Positions 33,927 to 43,128 of a stretch of DNA of 64,000 bases are shown here, piece after piece (the stretch's first letter is position 1; the number at the start of each line of letters is the position of its first letter). This stretch comes from Brevibacterium sanguinis (lineage in GTDB: Bacteria > Actinomycetota > Actinomycetes > Actinomycetales > Brevibacteriaceae). The stretch spans positions 1 to 64,000 of the forward strand of contig NZ_QNSB01000004.1 of the NCBI RefSeq assembly GCF_003315415.1, read 5' to 3'. The notes beneath the pieces are model-generated. The model saw only the letters and a list, made by a program, of their open reading frames with translations. It ran no database searches and was not told the DNA's origin. The translations under genes were made by a program, and so were the position numbers.

Positions 33927-35023
33927 AGGTCCTCGCCGTGCGCCTCGACAGCATGGGCGACGTCCTCGTCACCGGCCCGGGGCTGCGCGCGATCGCGGCC
34001 GATGAGCGGGTCGGGTCACTGACCCTGCTGTGCAGCCCGGCCTCCGAGTCGACCGCCCGGCTGCTGCCCGGCGTCACCGACGTCCTCACCTGGTCGTGCC
34101 CGTGGATCGTCGCTCCCCCGCCCGAGGTGACGAGTGAGGACATCGAGGCCCTGCGCGTCGAGGTGGCCCGCCGCGGGTTCGACGAAGCGGTGATCTTCAC
34201 GTCGTTCCACCAGTCGCCCCTGCCGCTGGCCCTCGTCCTCCGCCTCGCGGGCGTCCGGCGCATCACGGGAGTCTCGACCGACTACGCCGGGTCCCTGCTC
34301 GACGTGCGGATCCGACCGAACGAGGACCTGCCCGACGACCTGCCCGAGGCCGAGCGCAGCGCCCACATCGCCGCCGCGGCCGGCTTCGAGCTGCCCGCCG
34401 GGGACGACGGCCGCCTCCACATCACCCCGCGTCCGGGGGCGTTCGCCGCCCAGGCCCCGCACCTGGCGCCCCGGCTCGACCCCGACCGCCTCCTCGTCGC
34501 CCACCCCGGGGCCAGCGTCCCCGCCCGCATATGGACCCCCGAGCGCTTCCGCGACACCGTCGCCGAGCTCACCGAGCGCGGCTGGCAGGTCGCGGTCACC
34601 GGCGCGCCTGCGGAACGGGAGCTCACGGCCCAGGTGGCCGGCTCCGCGGGCATCGACCTCGGCGGGGCGCTCGACGTGCCGGGACTGGCGGACCTGCTCT
34701 CCCGCGCCCGGGCGCTCGTCGTCGGCAACACCGGGCCCGCCCACCTCGGCGCGGCCGTCGGCACCCCGATCGTCAGCCTGTTCTCCCCCGTCGTGCCGCC
34801 TCGGCGCTGGCTGCCCTACGGGGTGCCCGTCGAGATGCTCGGCGACCAGACCGCGGCCTGCCGCGGCACCCGCGCCCGCCAGTGCCCGGTCCCGGGCCAC
34901 CCGTGCCTGAACTCCGTCACCCCCGCCGAGGTGGTCGCCGCCGTGCACCGGCTCACCGGCGCGGATCCGGTCGTGCCCGACCGCGTCCCCGTCCCCGTCC
35001 CCGAACCCAGGAGCATGAGATGA
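33920..35023 (+). CDS. GT9 family heptosyltransferase
   Basis: 367 residues. ATG 33920 overlaps the GmhB stop. N-terminal KVLAVRLDSMGDVLVTGPGL and C-terminal VVGNTGPAHLGAAVGTPIVS, with LVAHPGASVPARIWTPERF between, are standard for the WaaC/WaaF-type ADP-heptose transferase family. RARQCPVPGHPCLNSVTP near the end is the common cysteine-containing loop. It likely adds D-glycero-D-manno-heptose to a surface glycan. The C-terminus ends in a Pro/Val-rich repeat (PVPVPEP). Coupled to the next glycosyltransferase by ATGA. Confidence 0.85.
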   Translation: MLKVLAVRLDSMGDVLVTGPGLRAIAADERVGSLTLLCSPASESTARLLPGVTDVLTWSCPWIVAPPPEVTSEDIEALRVEVARRGFDEAVIFTSFHQSPLPLALVLRLAGVRRITGVSTDYAGSLLDVRIRPNEDLPDDLPEAERSAHIAAAAGFELPAGDDGRLHITPRPGAFAAQAPHLAPRLDPDRLLVAHPGASVPARIWTPERFRDTVAELTERGWQVAVTGAPAERELTAQVAGSAGIDLGGALDVPGLADLLSRARALVVGNTGPAHLGAAVGTPIVSLFSPVVPPRRWLPYGVPVEMLGDQTAACRGTRARQCPVPGHPCLNSVTPAEVVAAVHRLTGADPVVPDRVPVPVPEPRSMR

Positions 35024-36039
35024 GAATCCTCCTCTGGCACGTCCACGGCTCGTGGACCGACGCCTTCGTCCACGGCCGCCACGAGTACCTGCTGCCCACC
35101 GACGCCGAGCGCTCGGCGTGGGGGCTCGGCCGCGGCGGCCGGGACTGGCCCGACACCGCGCGGGAGGTCGACATCGACATGCTCACCGCCGCCGACGTCG
35201 ACGTCGTCGTGCTCCAGCGTCCCGAGGAGATCGACGAGGTGCGCGGCCGCCTCGACGTGGACCCCGGAGTCGACGTGCCCGCGGTGTTCGTCGAGCACAA
35301 CACCCCGCGCGCCCACGTGCCCGACACCGTCCACCCGCTCGCGGATCGCACGGACATCCCCCTCGCCCACGTCACCCACTTCAACGCCGTGATGTGGGAC
35401 AACGGCCGGGCGCCGGTGACCGTCATCGAACACGGCATCCGCGACCCCGGGCCCCTCTACACGGGAGAGCTCGACCGGCTGGCATTCGTCGCCAACGAAC
35501 CGGTGCGCCGGCGACGCGTGCTCGGCACCGACATCGTCGAGTCGATCGCCGAGGCGGTCCCCGTCGACGTCTTCGGGATCGGCAGCGAGAAGCTCGGCGA
35601 CGCCGCCCCCGCCCACCTCGTGCGGACCGGTCCCGACGGCACCGCCCGCCTCGCCCCGCACGGGGACGTTCCGCTCGCGGACCTCCACCGGCGCATGGCA
35701 CGCCGACGCGCCTACCTCCACCCGGTGCGCTGGACGTCGCTCGGCCTCTCCCTCCTCGAGGCCATGCACCTGGGGATGCCCGTCATCGTGCTCGCCGCCA
35801 CCGAGGCGATCCGCGCCGTGCCTGCGGAGGCCGGGCTGCTGACGACGGATCCACGGGCGATGGTCGAGGAGGCCCGGCGCCTCGTCGCCGATCCCGCCCG
35901 TGCCAGGGACATGGGAGCCGCCGCCCGCGCTCACGCCCTCGAGCGCTACGGGCTGCCCCGCTTCCTCCGCGACTGGGACGAACTGCTCACCAGCGTGGCC
36001 GAGGCCCCGGCGCTCAGCGCCTCGACCCCCGGCTCCTGA
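35020..36039 (+). CDS. GT-B glycosyltransferase (GT4-like)
   Basis: 339 residues. The protein begins MRILLWHVHGSWTDAFV; FVEHNTPRAHVPD and VIEHGIRDPGPLY in the first half, and LHPVRWTSLGLSLLEAMHLGMPV with GLLTTDPRAMVEEARRLV in the second, show a GT-B fold with the GT4 E-rich donor site. The acceptor half is shorter than in most relatives. ATGA links it to the GT9 gene upstream; 52 bases separate it from the fusion gene downstream. Expected to use a nucleotide sugar, perhaps ADP-heptose, in building the same glycan. Confidence 0.75.
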   Translation: MRILLWHVHGSWTDAFVHGRHEYLLPTDAERSAWGLGRGGRDWPDTAREVDIDMLTAADVDVVVLQRPEEIDEVRGRLDVDPGVDVPAVFVEHNTPRAHVPDTVHPLADRTDIPLAHVTHFNAVMWDNGRAPVTVIEHGIRDPGPLYTGELDRLAFVANEPVRRRRVLGTDIVESIAEAVPVDVFGIGSEKLGDAAPAHLVRTGPDGTARLAPHGDVPLADLHRRMARRRAYLHPVRWTSLGLSLLEAMHLGMPVIVLAATEAIRAVPAEAGLLTTDPRAMVEEARRLVADPARARDMGAAARAHALERYGLPRFLRDWDELLTSVAEAPALSASTPGS

Positions 36040-36091
36040 GAGCCCCCGCATTCATCGCCCCGGCGAGAACTCGATTGAGAAGGAGAGACCA

Positions 36092-38053
36092 ATGCACATC
36101 TCGATGATCTCCGAACACGCCAGCCCGCTGGCCCCGCTCGGAGGAGTCGATGCCGGCGGTCAGAACGTCCATGTCGGCAAGCTCGCGAGCGAGCTCGCCC
36201 AGCGCGGCCACGAGGTCACCGTCTTCACCCGGCGTGAGGACGAGACCTCGCCCGACGTCGTGGAGATGGAGCCCGGCGTCCGCGTCGTCCACGTCTCCAC
36301 CGGCGCCGACCGCTACATCCCGAAGGACGAACTGCTCGACCACATGCCCGCGTTCGGCCGCGAGGTCGCCCGCCTGTGGTCCGAGAACCCCGAGCAGCGC
36401 CCCGACATCCTCCACACCCACTTCTGGATGTCGGGGCTCGCCGGGCGCACCGCGCTCGAGACCGCCGGCCTCGACGTCCCGCTCGTCCACACCTACCACG
36501 CCCTCGGCTCGGTCAAGCGCCGCTTCCAGGGCAGTGAGGACACGAGCCCGGCCGAGCGCACCGACCTCGAGACCTCGCTCGGACATGCGGCCGACGCGAT
36601 CATCGCCACCTGCCAGGACGAGGTGTCCGAGCTCGCCGCGCTGGGCATCGACACGACGAAGGTCTCGGTCGTCCCCTGCGGAGTCGACACCGAGGAGTTC
36701 CGCCCGGCCGAGTGGACGACCGGGTCGGCCTCGCTGCCCACCGCCGTCGCCGCACCTTGGCCGTGCACCCGGCGCAAGCGGATCGTCTCCCTCGGGCGGC
36801 TCGTGCCCCGCAAGGGCGTCGACCTCGTCATCCGCGGGCTCGCCCGGCTCGCCGCCCGCGGCATCGACGACGTCGACCTCGAGATCATCGGCGGCAGCGG
36901 CACCGGCGGGTCGATCGAGACCGACCCCGAGGTCGAGCGCCTGAGCGCCCTGGCCGCACAGCTCGGCGTCGAGGACCGGGTGCGCTTCCGCGGCCAGCTC
37001 GGCCGCGACGAGATCCCCGAGGTCATCCGCTCGGCGACCCTCGTCGCCTGCACCCCCTGGTACGAGCCCTTCGGCATCGTCCCCCTCGAGGCGATGGCCT
37101 GCGGCGTCCCCGTCGTCGCCACCTCGGTGGGAGGCCTCCAGGACACGATCGTCGACGGCGTCACCGGGCTCCTCATCCCGCCTCAGGACGTCGACGCCTT
37201 CGCCACCGCCGCCGCCCGGCTGATCACGGACCCGGAGTACGCCCAGGAGCTCGGCCGCGCCGGCATCGACCGGGTCCGCGAGCGCTTCACCTGGCCGGCC
37301 GTGGCGCAGAGGACCGAACGCGCCTACCGCGCGGTCCTCGGCCAGGACGACGACGCACTCGTCTCGAGCTCCCTGGCCCGCATCCAGCTGCCGGCCGCGA
37401 CCTCCTCCGACTCCGTCGACGTCCTCGTGAGGCACTTCCAGGGCGTGTCCTCGGCGGTCAACTCGCTGGCCGGGCAGATCTCGAAGCTGCGCCAGTGGGG
37501 GGCGGTCCTCGCCCGCACCCTGTCGGCCGGGGGCACCCTCTACTGCGCCGGCAACGGCGGGTCCGCCGCCGAGGCCCAGCACCTGAGCGCGGAGCTCGTC
37601 GGGAAGTACGCCGCGGACCGGCCGCCCTTCTCCGCCGTCGCGCTGAGCACCGACACCTCGGCGGTGACGGCGATCAGCAACGACTACGGATTCGAGCACG
37701 TCTTCGCCCGGCAGGTCGAGGCCCATGCCCGACCCGGGGACATCCTCATCCTCATGAGCACGAGCGGGCGCAGCCCGAACCTCGTCAGGGCCGCCGAGAC
37801 CGCCCAGCGCCTCGGCGTGACCACCTGGGCGCTCACCGGCCCGGAACCCAGTCCGCTGACCGCGGCGTGCGACTCCTCGATCCGCATCGACTCCGCCTCA
37901 CCGCACGTCCAGGAGGCCCACCTCATGGCCGTGCACTGCCTGTGCGCGATCTTCGACCAGACGATCGCGACGATGAGCGCCCGCAGCGCCCGCCCCGCGA
38001 CGAACCGGGCGCCGGCGCGCTCCCCCCGCCATGTGCGCAGCGGGTCCCTGTGA
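36092..38053 (+). CDS. Fused GT4 glycosyltransferase and GmhA heptose isomerase
   Basis: 653 residues from ATG 36092 with GGAGAG upstream. Residues 1-about 430 are a sucrose-synthase-like GT4 enzyme: HASPLAPLGGVDAGGQNVHV, YHALGSVKRRF, RIVSLGRLVPRKGVDLVI and PFGIVPLEAMACGVPVVA. After a short linker, residues about 460-635 are a SIS domain of the GmhA kind: CAGNGGSAAEAQHLSAELVG, LSTDTSAVTAISNDYGFE, MSTSGRSPNL and VQEAHLMAVHCLC. The zinc ligands (His and Glu of QHLSAE, Gln and His of VQEAHLMAVH) are kept. GmhA converts sedoheptulose 7-phosphate to heptose 7-phosphate. First and last steps of a pathway are thus in one chain. Confidence 0.88.
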   Translation: MHISMISEHASPLAPLGGVDAGGQNVHVGKLASELAQRGHEVTVFTRREDETSPDVVEMEPGVRVVHVSTGADRYIPKDELLDHMPAFGREVARLWSENPEQRPDILHTHFWMSGLAGRTALETAGLDVPLVHTYHALGSVKRRFQGSEDTSPAERTDLETSLGHAADAIIATCQDEVSELAALGIDTTKVSVVPCGVDTEEFRPAEWTTGSASLPTAVAAPWPCTRRKRIVSLGRLVPRKGVDLVIRGLARLAARGIDDVDLEIIGGSGTGGSIETDPEVERLSALAAQLGVEDRVRFRGQLGRDEIPEVIRSATLVACTPWYEPFGIVPLEAMACGVPVVATSVGGLQDTIVDGVTGLLIPPQDVDAFATAAARLITDPEYAQELGRAGIDRVRERFTWPAVAQRTERAYRAVLGQDDDALVSSSLARIQLPAATSSDSVDVLVRHFQGVSSAVNSLAGQISKLRQWGAVLARTLSAGGTLYCAGNGGSAAEAQHLSAELVGKYAADRPPFSAVALSTDTSAVTAISNDYGFEHVFARQVEAHARPGDILILMSTSGRSPNLVRAAETAQRLGVTTWALTGPEPSPLTAACDSSIRIDSASPHVQEAHLMAVHCLCAIFDQTIATMSARSARPATNRAPARSPRHVRSGSL

Positions 38054-38093
38054 GGCGGGACCGGCGATGCACACGACAAGGTAAGGACCGAAC

Positions 38094-39545
38094 ATGAAGA
38101 TCACAGTGGTGGGTGACACCCTCCTCGACGCCGACGCCCACGGCGCCGCCCGCCGGTTGCTTCCCGACAACCCCGTGCCCGTCGTCGACATCGACCATGT
38201 CGACCACCGGCCCGGAGGCGCGGGGCTGGCCGCCGCGCTCCTGGCCGCCGTCGGCCACGACGTCACCCTCGTCACCGTCCTCAGCGACGACGAGGAGTCC
38301 GAGCGCCTGCTCTCGGCGCTGGCGCCGGTCACGGTCGTCGCACCGCGGCTGCCGCAGCCGACCCCGGTCAAGCGGCGGGTGCTCGCCGACGGTCACCTCG
38401 TCACCCGGCTCGACGAGAACTGCCAGGACGCCCGCAACGAGGTCACCGACGAGATGCTGCGCGCCGTCCACGACGCCGACGCGGTCCTCGTCTCCGACTA
38501 CGGTCGCGGACTCGTCGCCGAGGAGGCGCTGCGCGAGGCCCTCGACGAGGCGGCGAGGCGCATCCCCGTCGTCTGGGACCCGCACCCATCCGGTCCCCCG
38601 CCGGTTCCGCACACCCGGACCGTGACCCCCAACTTCTCCGAGGCGACGACCCTGGCCGGGGTCGAGGCCGACGAGACGTCGATCCCGGCGGCGCACGCGG
38701 CCGGGACCGGGCTGCTCGAGCAGTGGTCGGTCGCCTCGGTGATCGTCACCCTCGGCTCCCGCGGAGCGCTCATCCTCGACGACGGCGGAGCCCGGTTCTC
38801 CCCGGCGACGAGGTCCGTGAGCGGGGACGAATGCGGGGCCGGGGACTGCTTCGCCGGGCGCGTGGCCGCGAGCCTCGCCTCCGGCGACGACCTGATGAGC
38901 GCCGTCGACCGGGCGGTGTCCGAGACCGCCGAGTACATCGCCCTCGGCGGCGCGGGCACGTACCTGCGCACCGTCGACGAGGAGGCGCCCGAACCGCCGG
39001 CGGAACCGAGCTTCACCCCCGCCTCGGCGATCGCCCGCGCCGAGTCCGTGCGCGCCCGCGGCGGGACCGTCGTCGCCACGGGAGGCTGCTACGACCTCCT
39101 CCACGCCGGTCACGCCCGGGCGCTGAGCGCGGCCCGGAGGATGGGCGACACCCTCATCGTCCTCCTCAACTCCGACGAGTCGGTGCGCCGGCTCAAGGGG
39201 GAAACCCGACCGATCGTCGAGGCCCAGGACCGGGCCGAGCTCCTCCTGGCCCTCGACTGCGTCGACGAGGTCGTCATCTTCGACGAGGACACCCCGGTCA
39301 GCGCGCTCGAGTCGATCCGACCCGACATCTGGGTCAAGAGCGACGACTACCGCAGCGCCGACCTCGCCGAGGCCAGGGCGATGGCGGCATGGGGCGGGCG
39401 GCTGGTCACGGTGCCCTTCGTCCCCGCCCGCTCGACGAGCCGCCTGGCCAGCGCCCTCAACGGCCTCGAGGCGCCGGCGGCCCCGGCCGCTCCCACCCCG
39501 GCAGACCACTCCAGAACCCCGACAGCAGAGGACGTGACAGTATGA
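38094..39545 (+). CDS. hldE: Bifunctional heptose kinase/adenylyltransferase
   Basis: 483 residues. Residues 1-about 300 are a PfkB kinase (VGDTLLDADAHG, VVLVSDYGRGL-like VLVSDYGRG, VTPNFSE, and the catalytic GAGDCFAG). Residues about 320-455 are a nucleotidyltransferase: GGCYDLLHAGHARALSAARR with HxGH, RPIVEAQDRAELLLALDCVD and WVKSDDY. Together they phosphorylate heptose 7-phosphate at C1 and then make ADP-heptose. The kinase N-terminus is less canonical than in the second homologue (41656-43128): RLLPDNPVPVV replaces RISPEAPVPVV-type sequence. The stop overlaps the SDR start (ATGA). Confidence 0.88.
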   Translation: MKITVVGDTLLDADAHGAARRLLPDNPVPVVDIDHVDHRPGGAGLAAALLAAVGHDVTLVTVLSDDEESERLLSALAPVTVVAPRLPQPTPVKRRVLADGHLVTRLDENCQDARNEVTDEMLRAVHDADAVLVSDYGRGLVAEEALREALDEAARRIPVVWDPHPSGPPPVPHTRTVTPNFSEATTLAGVEADETSIPAAHAAGTGLLEQWSVASVIVTLGSRGALILDDGGARFSPATRSVSGDECGAGDCFAGRVAASLASGDDLMSAVDRAVSETAEYIALGGAGTYLRTVDEEAPEPPAEPSFTPASAIARAESVRARGGTVVATGGCYDLLHAGHARALSAARRMGDTLIVLLNSDESVRRLKGETRPIVEAQDRAELLLALDCVDEVVIFDEDTPVSALESIRPDIWVKSDDYRSADLAEARAMAAWGGRLVTVPFVPARSTSRLASALNGLEAPAAPAAPTPADHSRTPTAEDVTV

Positions 39546-40228
39546 CCCTTGAGAACCGCACCATCGTCATCACCGGCGGGAACTCCGGGCTCGGCGCCGC
39601 ATGCGCCGAGGCCGTCGCCGAGGCCGGCGGCACCCCCGTCGTCTTCGACCGCGAGCCCACCGAGGCGCACCGCTCGGTCGTCGTCGACGTCACCGACCGC
39701 CGCGCCGTCGAGGAGGAGGTCGCCCGGCTCGCCGACTCCGTCGACGGCATCCACGGCGTCATCACCGCGGCCGGGACGGACGTGCCCGGAGAGCTCACCG
39801 AGATCGACGCCGAGAAGTGGGAGTACGTCCTCGGGACCAACCTGCTCGGCACCGTGTCCGTCATCCGGGCCCTGCTCCCCCACCTCGAGGAGACCCGCGG
39901 CCGGGTCGTCACCGTGTGCTCGACGCTCGGCCTGCGCGGGGCCGGCGGCGCCACCGCGTACGCGGCCTCGAAGTTCGGCGTCCGCGGCTTCAGCCAGGCG
40001 CTGGCCGCGGAGATGGCCGGAAGGGTCGGCGTGACAAACCTCATCCCCGGCGGGATGAACACCCGCTTCTTCGACGGGCGCACCGAACAGTACCTGCCCG
40101 CCGACCGGACCAAGCTCAACGACCCGCGCGACGTCGCCCGCTCGGTCGTCTTCGCCCTCAGCCAGCCGCCCCGGGTCGAGGTCCGCGAACTCCTCATCGC
40201 CCACGAGAGCGAGGACTCATGGCCGTGA
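39542..40228 (+). CDS. Short-chain dehydrogenase/reductase
   Basis: 228 residues, classical SDR. TGGNSGLG nucleotide-binding loop at the N-terminus, a shortened NNAG equivalent (ITAAGTDVPG), a serine in VVTVCSTLGL, and the catalytic YAASK. NLIPGGMNTRFF follows. It is not an HldD epimerase, which belongs to the extended SDR type. It may oxidise or reduce a carbonyl on the sugar or a side chain. Coupled to hldE by ATGA, and overlapping the aldehyde dehydrogenase start by ten bases, so these redox genes are part of the heptose operon. Confidence 0.85.
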   Translation: MTLENRTIVITGGNSGLGAACAEAVAEAGGTPVVFDREPTEAHRSVVVDVTDRRAVEEEVARLADSVDGIHGVITAAGTDVPGELTEIDAEKWEYVLGTNLLGTVSVIRALLPHLEETRGRVVTVCSTLGLRGAGGATAYAASKFGVRGFSQALAAEMAGRVGVTNLIPGGMNTRFFDGRTEQYLPADRTKLNDPRDVARSVVFALSQPPRVEVRELLIAHESEDSWP

Positions 40229-41646
40229 GCACGACCCACACATCGCCCGACCCGACGCGGGAGGAACCGGCGCCCGGCACCTCGGCGGGTGCGGCCTCGG
40301 TGCTGCGCATCGAGGACCCCACGACCGGCGACCTCGTCGGGGAGATCGACTGCGACACCGCCGAGGCGATCACCGGGAAGGTGACCGCGGCCCACGCCGC
40401 CGCCCGCGACTGGGAGGCGACCGCGGTGACCGAACGCGCCCGCCTCCTCACGCTCATCGCCGACGGTCTCGAATCCGCCGTCGACGAGCTCGCCGGGCTC
40501 AACCACCGAGAGACCGGGAAGAGCCTCGAGGACTCCCGGGGTGGGATCGAGGCCGGCATCTCCACCCTGCGCCAGTACGCGGAGCTCGGTCCCGTCCACC
40601 GCGGGTTCAGCCTGCGCGGGGACCGCCTCGCCGCGGACTTCACCCGGCACCGGGCCCGCGGCGTCGTCGCGGTCATCACCCCGTGGAACGATCCGGCGGC
40701 GATCGCCGCCGGCCTCATCGGCGCGGCCCTCGTCATGGGCAACACCGTCGTCCACAAACCGAGCGAGCGGTGCCCTCACCTCGGGGCCCGCCTCGGCGAG
40801 ATCTGCTCCGCGGTGCTGCCCGAGGGGGTCCTCGCCACGGTCACCGGCACGGCCGAGGCCGGGCGGATGCTCACCGACGACGAGCGGATCGCGATGTACG
40901 CCCATGTCGGGTCGACCGCCGCCGGGCGCGACATCCACTCCCGGGCCACCGCCCACGGTGCCCACGTGATCAGGGAGAACGGCGGCAACGACGCTCTCCT
41001 CGTCGATTCCGGCGTCGACATCGGATGGGCGGCGGGACAGGCCGCCCTCGGGTCGTTCGCCAACGCCGGCCAGATCTGCACCTCGGTGGAGCGGATCTTC
41101 GTCCACCGGGACGTGGCTAGGGACTTCACGGCCGCCCTCGTCGCCGAGGCGGACGCCTGGAACGGCTCCCCGCAGCCGCTCGTCGACCGCCGCCACCGGC
41201 AGCAGGTGCACCGGCTGCTCACCCAGTCCCGTGAGATGGGGGCGAGCGTGCACACGGGCGGGGCCGTGCCCGACGGTCCCGGCGCCCACTACCCGGCGAC
41301 CGTCGTCGGCCGGTGCCGCCCCGAGATGCCGATCATGAGCGACGAGGTGTTCGGCCCGGTCGCGCCGATCTGCGTCGTCGACGACTTCGCACAGGGCCTC
41401 GAGCTCGCCGCCGCCGACCCCTACGGGCTCGCGGCCACGGTCCTCAGCCCCGACCTCGGGCATGTGCTCGCCGCGATCGACACCCTGCGGGTGGGCACGG
41501 TCAAGGTCAACGCGGTCTTCGGCGGCGCCCCCGGCGGGTCCGCCGAGCCCCTGGGCGAGAGCGGGTCGGGGTTCGGCTTCGGCCCGGAGCTGCTCGACGA
41601 GTTCGCGACGACCTCGGTCATCCACATCAGCGGCGGGACACAGTGA
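40219..41646 (+). CDS. Aldehyde dehydrogenase family protein
   Basis: 475 residues. A 25-residue polar N-terminus precedes the NAD-binding fold: VVAVITPWNDPAAIAAGLIG, VVHKPSERCPHLG and HVGSTAAGRDIH. The catalytic cysteine lies in FANAGQICTSVERIF and the general-base glutamate in RENGGND. EVFGPVAPICVVDDF and a late GGAPGGSAEPLGESGSG complete the family marks. It oxidises an aldehyde to an acid with NAD(P)+. With the SDR in front it could turn an alcohol into a carboxylate, maybe on the heptose or on a linker. The substrate is not evident. Confidence 0.85.
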   Translation: MAVSTTHTSPDPTREEPAPGTSAGAASVLRIEDPTTGDLVGEIDCDTAEAITGKVTAAHAAARDWEATAVTERARLLTLIADGLESAVDELAGLNHRETGKSLEDSRGGIEAGISTLRQYAELGPVHRGFSLRGDRLAADFTRHRARGVVAVITPWNDPAAIAAGLIGAALVMGNTVVHKPSERCPHLGARLGEICSAVLPEGVLATVTGTAEAGRMLTDDERIAMYAHVGSTAAGRDIHSRATAHGAHVIRENGGNDALLVDSGVDIGWAAGQAALGSFANAGQICTSVERIFVHRDVARDFTAALVAEADAWNGSPQPLVDRRHRQQVHRLLTQSREMGASVHTGGAVPDGPGAHYPATVVGRCRPEMPIMSDEVFGPVAPICVVDDFAQGLELAAADPYGLAATVLSPDLGHVLAAIDTLRVGTVKVNAVFGGAPGGSAEPLGESGSGFGFGPELLDEFATTSVIHISGGTQ

Positions 41647-41655
41647 GGAGTGAGC

Positions 41656-43128
41656 ATGGACCACGACCCCCGGACCGCTCCGGCAGGATCTGCCGCTGAG
41701 CTGGTCACCCCCGAACTCATCTGCGAGCTCGCCCGCAGCTCACCGCTGATCACGGTGATCGGCGACATCATCCTCGACAGCTGGATGCAGGGCCACAGCA
41801 CCCGGCTGGCGCGCGAGGCCCCCGTCCCCGTCGTCGAGCAGGGCGAGGAGACGCTGTGCCCCGGGGGCGCGGCGAACACGGCCATGAACCTCGCCTCCCT
41901 CGGCGCCAGGGTCCGGCTGCTCGGAGTCGTCGGCGACGACGAGTCGGGGGCCGCGGTCCGCGGTCTGCTCGCGGACGCGAACGTCGACGTCTCCCACGTC
42001 CTCGTCAGCCGGGAGCTGACGACGACGAAGAAGACCCGGATCGTCGTCGACGAGCACATCATGCTCCGCCTCGACGCCGTTGGAGTCCACGAGCTGTCGG
42101 AGTCCGAGCGCCGCGACCTCGACGCGCGGCTGTGCACGGCGGCGGTCGCGGCCGCCGCCGACAGCGATGCCCTCGTCATCGCCGACTACGGCGGACCGGT
42201 CCACGCGACCGAGCTGCCTCGGGCGCTGGCGGGGGTCGAGGAGCGGCCGCTGACGATCGTCGACGCCCACAGTCCCGAGCACTGGCGGGATCTCCATCCC
42301 ACTGTCGTCACCCCCAACGTCCACGAGGTCGAGGAGACGCTGCATGCGAGCTTCCGCACCGAGAGGCACCGGGTGACGCTCGCGCAGAAGTTCGCCCCGG
42401 CGCTGCGGGCCGCGACGAACTCGTCCGCGCTCGTCATCACCCTCGACAAGGACGGAGCGGTGGCCGTCGACGCCGCGGACACCGTCCATGTCACGCGGGC
42501 CGACCCGGTGCCCGAGAGCCAGGCGTCGGGCGCCGGGGACACCTTCGTCGCGGGACTGGCCCTGGCGCTGTCGACTGGCTGCCCGCTCGGCGTGGCCGCG
42601 GAGTTCGCCCAGCTCGCCGCGAACGTCGTCGTCCACCGGCAGGGCACCTCCCTGTGCTCGACCGCTGATCTCCTCGAGATCGTCGGACCCGACCACCGCC
42701 TCGCCGAGGAGCCCGAGCCCGTGAGCGCGGGCGGGCACGAGGGTGGTGCGCGGGGACGGGCGACCCGACTGCCGGTCTCCGGGAACCGGACGGTGCTCGC
42801 GTTCGGCCCCGCCGATCCGACTGCCGACGGGAGCATCCTCGAGGCGGCGAGGTCGCTCGGGACCTTCCTCGTCGTCGCCCTCCCCTCCCCGAGCACGGGG
42901 TCCCCGGCGCTGCACGCCGATCCGCGCGTCGACGTCGTCACCCCCTGGTCCCCCGACGTCGCCGCGGTCGTCGCCAGCGTCCGCCCCGACGTCATCGCCC
43001 TCGACACGGCGAAGCCCGACTGCCCGCGACCCGCGGAGATCGCCCTGCGCTTCTCCCACCTCGACATCGAGGTCGTCGACCTCCGCCGCCACCTGCAGGA
43101 CCACGGAATCGTCAAGGAGGCCAGATGA
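41656..43128 (+). CDS. HldE-like protein: intact kinase, dead nucleotidyltransferase
   Basis: 490 residues from ATG 41656 (GAGGAG six bases upstream); a GTG at 41650 is in frame. Residues 1-about 340 are a PfkB/HldE kinase: VIGDIILDSWMQGHSTRLAR followed by EAPVPVV, CPGGAANTAMNLASLG, VTPNVHE and SGAGDTFVAG. From about residue 370 a nucleotidyltransferase-like fold remains (RTVLAFGPADPTADGSILEA, then SVRPDVIALD), but the HxGH site is replaced by DPTADGS and WxKS is lost. It probably phosphorylates heptose only. It complements the first HldE, whose transferase half is intact. The stop overlaps the GT2 gene (ATGA). Confidence 0.82.
   Translation: MDHDPRTAPAGSAAELVTPELICELARSSPLITVIGDIILDSWMQGHSTRLAREAPVPVVEQGEETLCPGGAANTAMNLASLGARVRLLGVVGDDESGAAVRGLLADANVDVSHVLVSRELTTTKKTRIVVDEHIMLRLDAVGVHELSESERRDLDARLCTAAVAAAADSDALVIADYGGPVHATELPRALAGVEERPLTIVDAHSPEHWRDLHPTVVTPNVHEVEETLHASFRTERHRVTLAQKFAPALRAATNSSALVITLDKDGAVAVDAADTVHVTRADPVPESQASGAGDTFVAGLALALSTGCPLGVAAEFAQLAANVVVHRQGTSLCSTADLLEIVGPDHRLAEEPEPVSAGGHEGGARGRATRLPVSGNRTVLAFGPADPTADGSILEAARSLGTFLVVALPSPSTGSPALHADPRVDVVTPWSPDVAAVVASVRPDVIALDTAKPDCPRPAEIALRFSHLDIEVVDLRRHLQDHGIVKEAR

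Noticed and set aside
39542..40228. The SDR as the missing HldD epimerase
   Set aside because: It is a classical short SDR with TGGNSGLG and YAASK, not an extended sugar-nucleotide epimerase.
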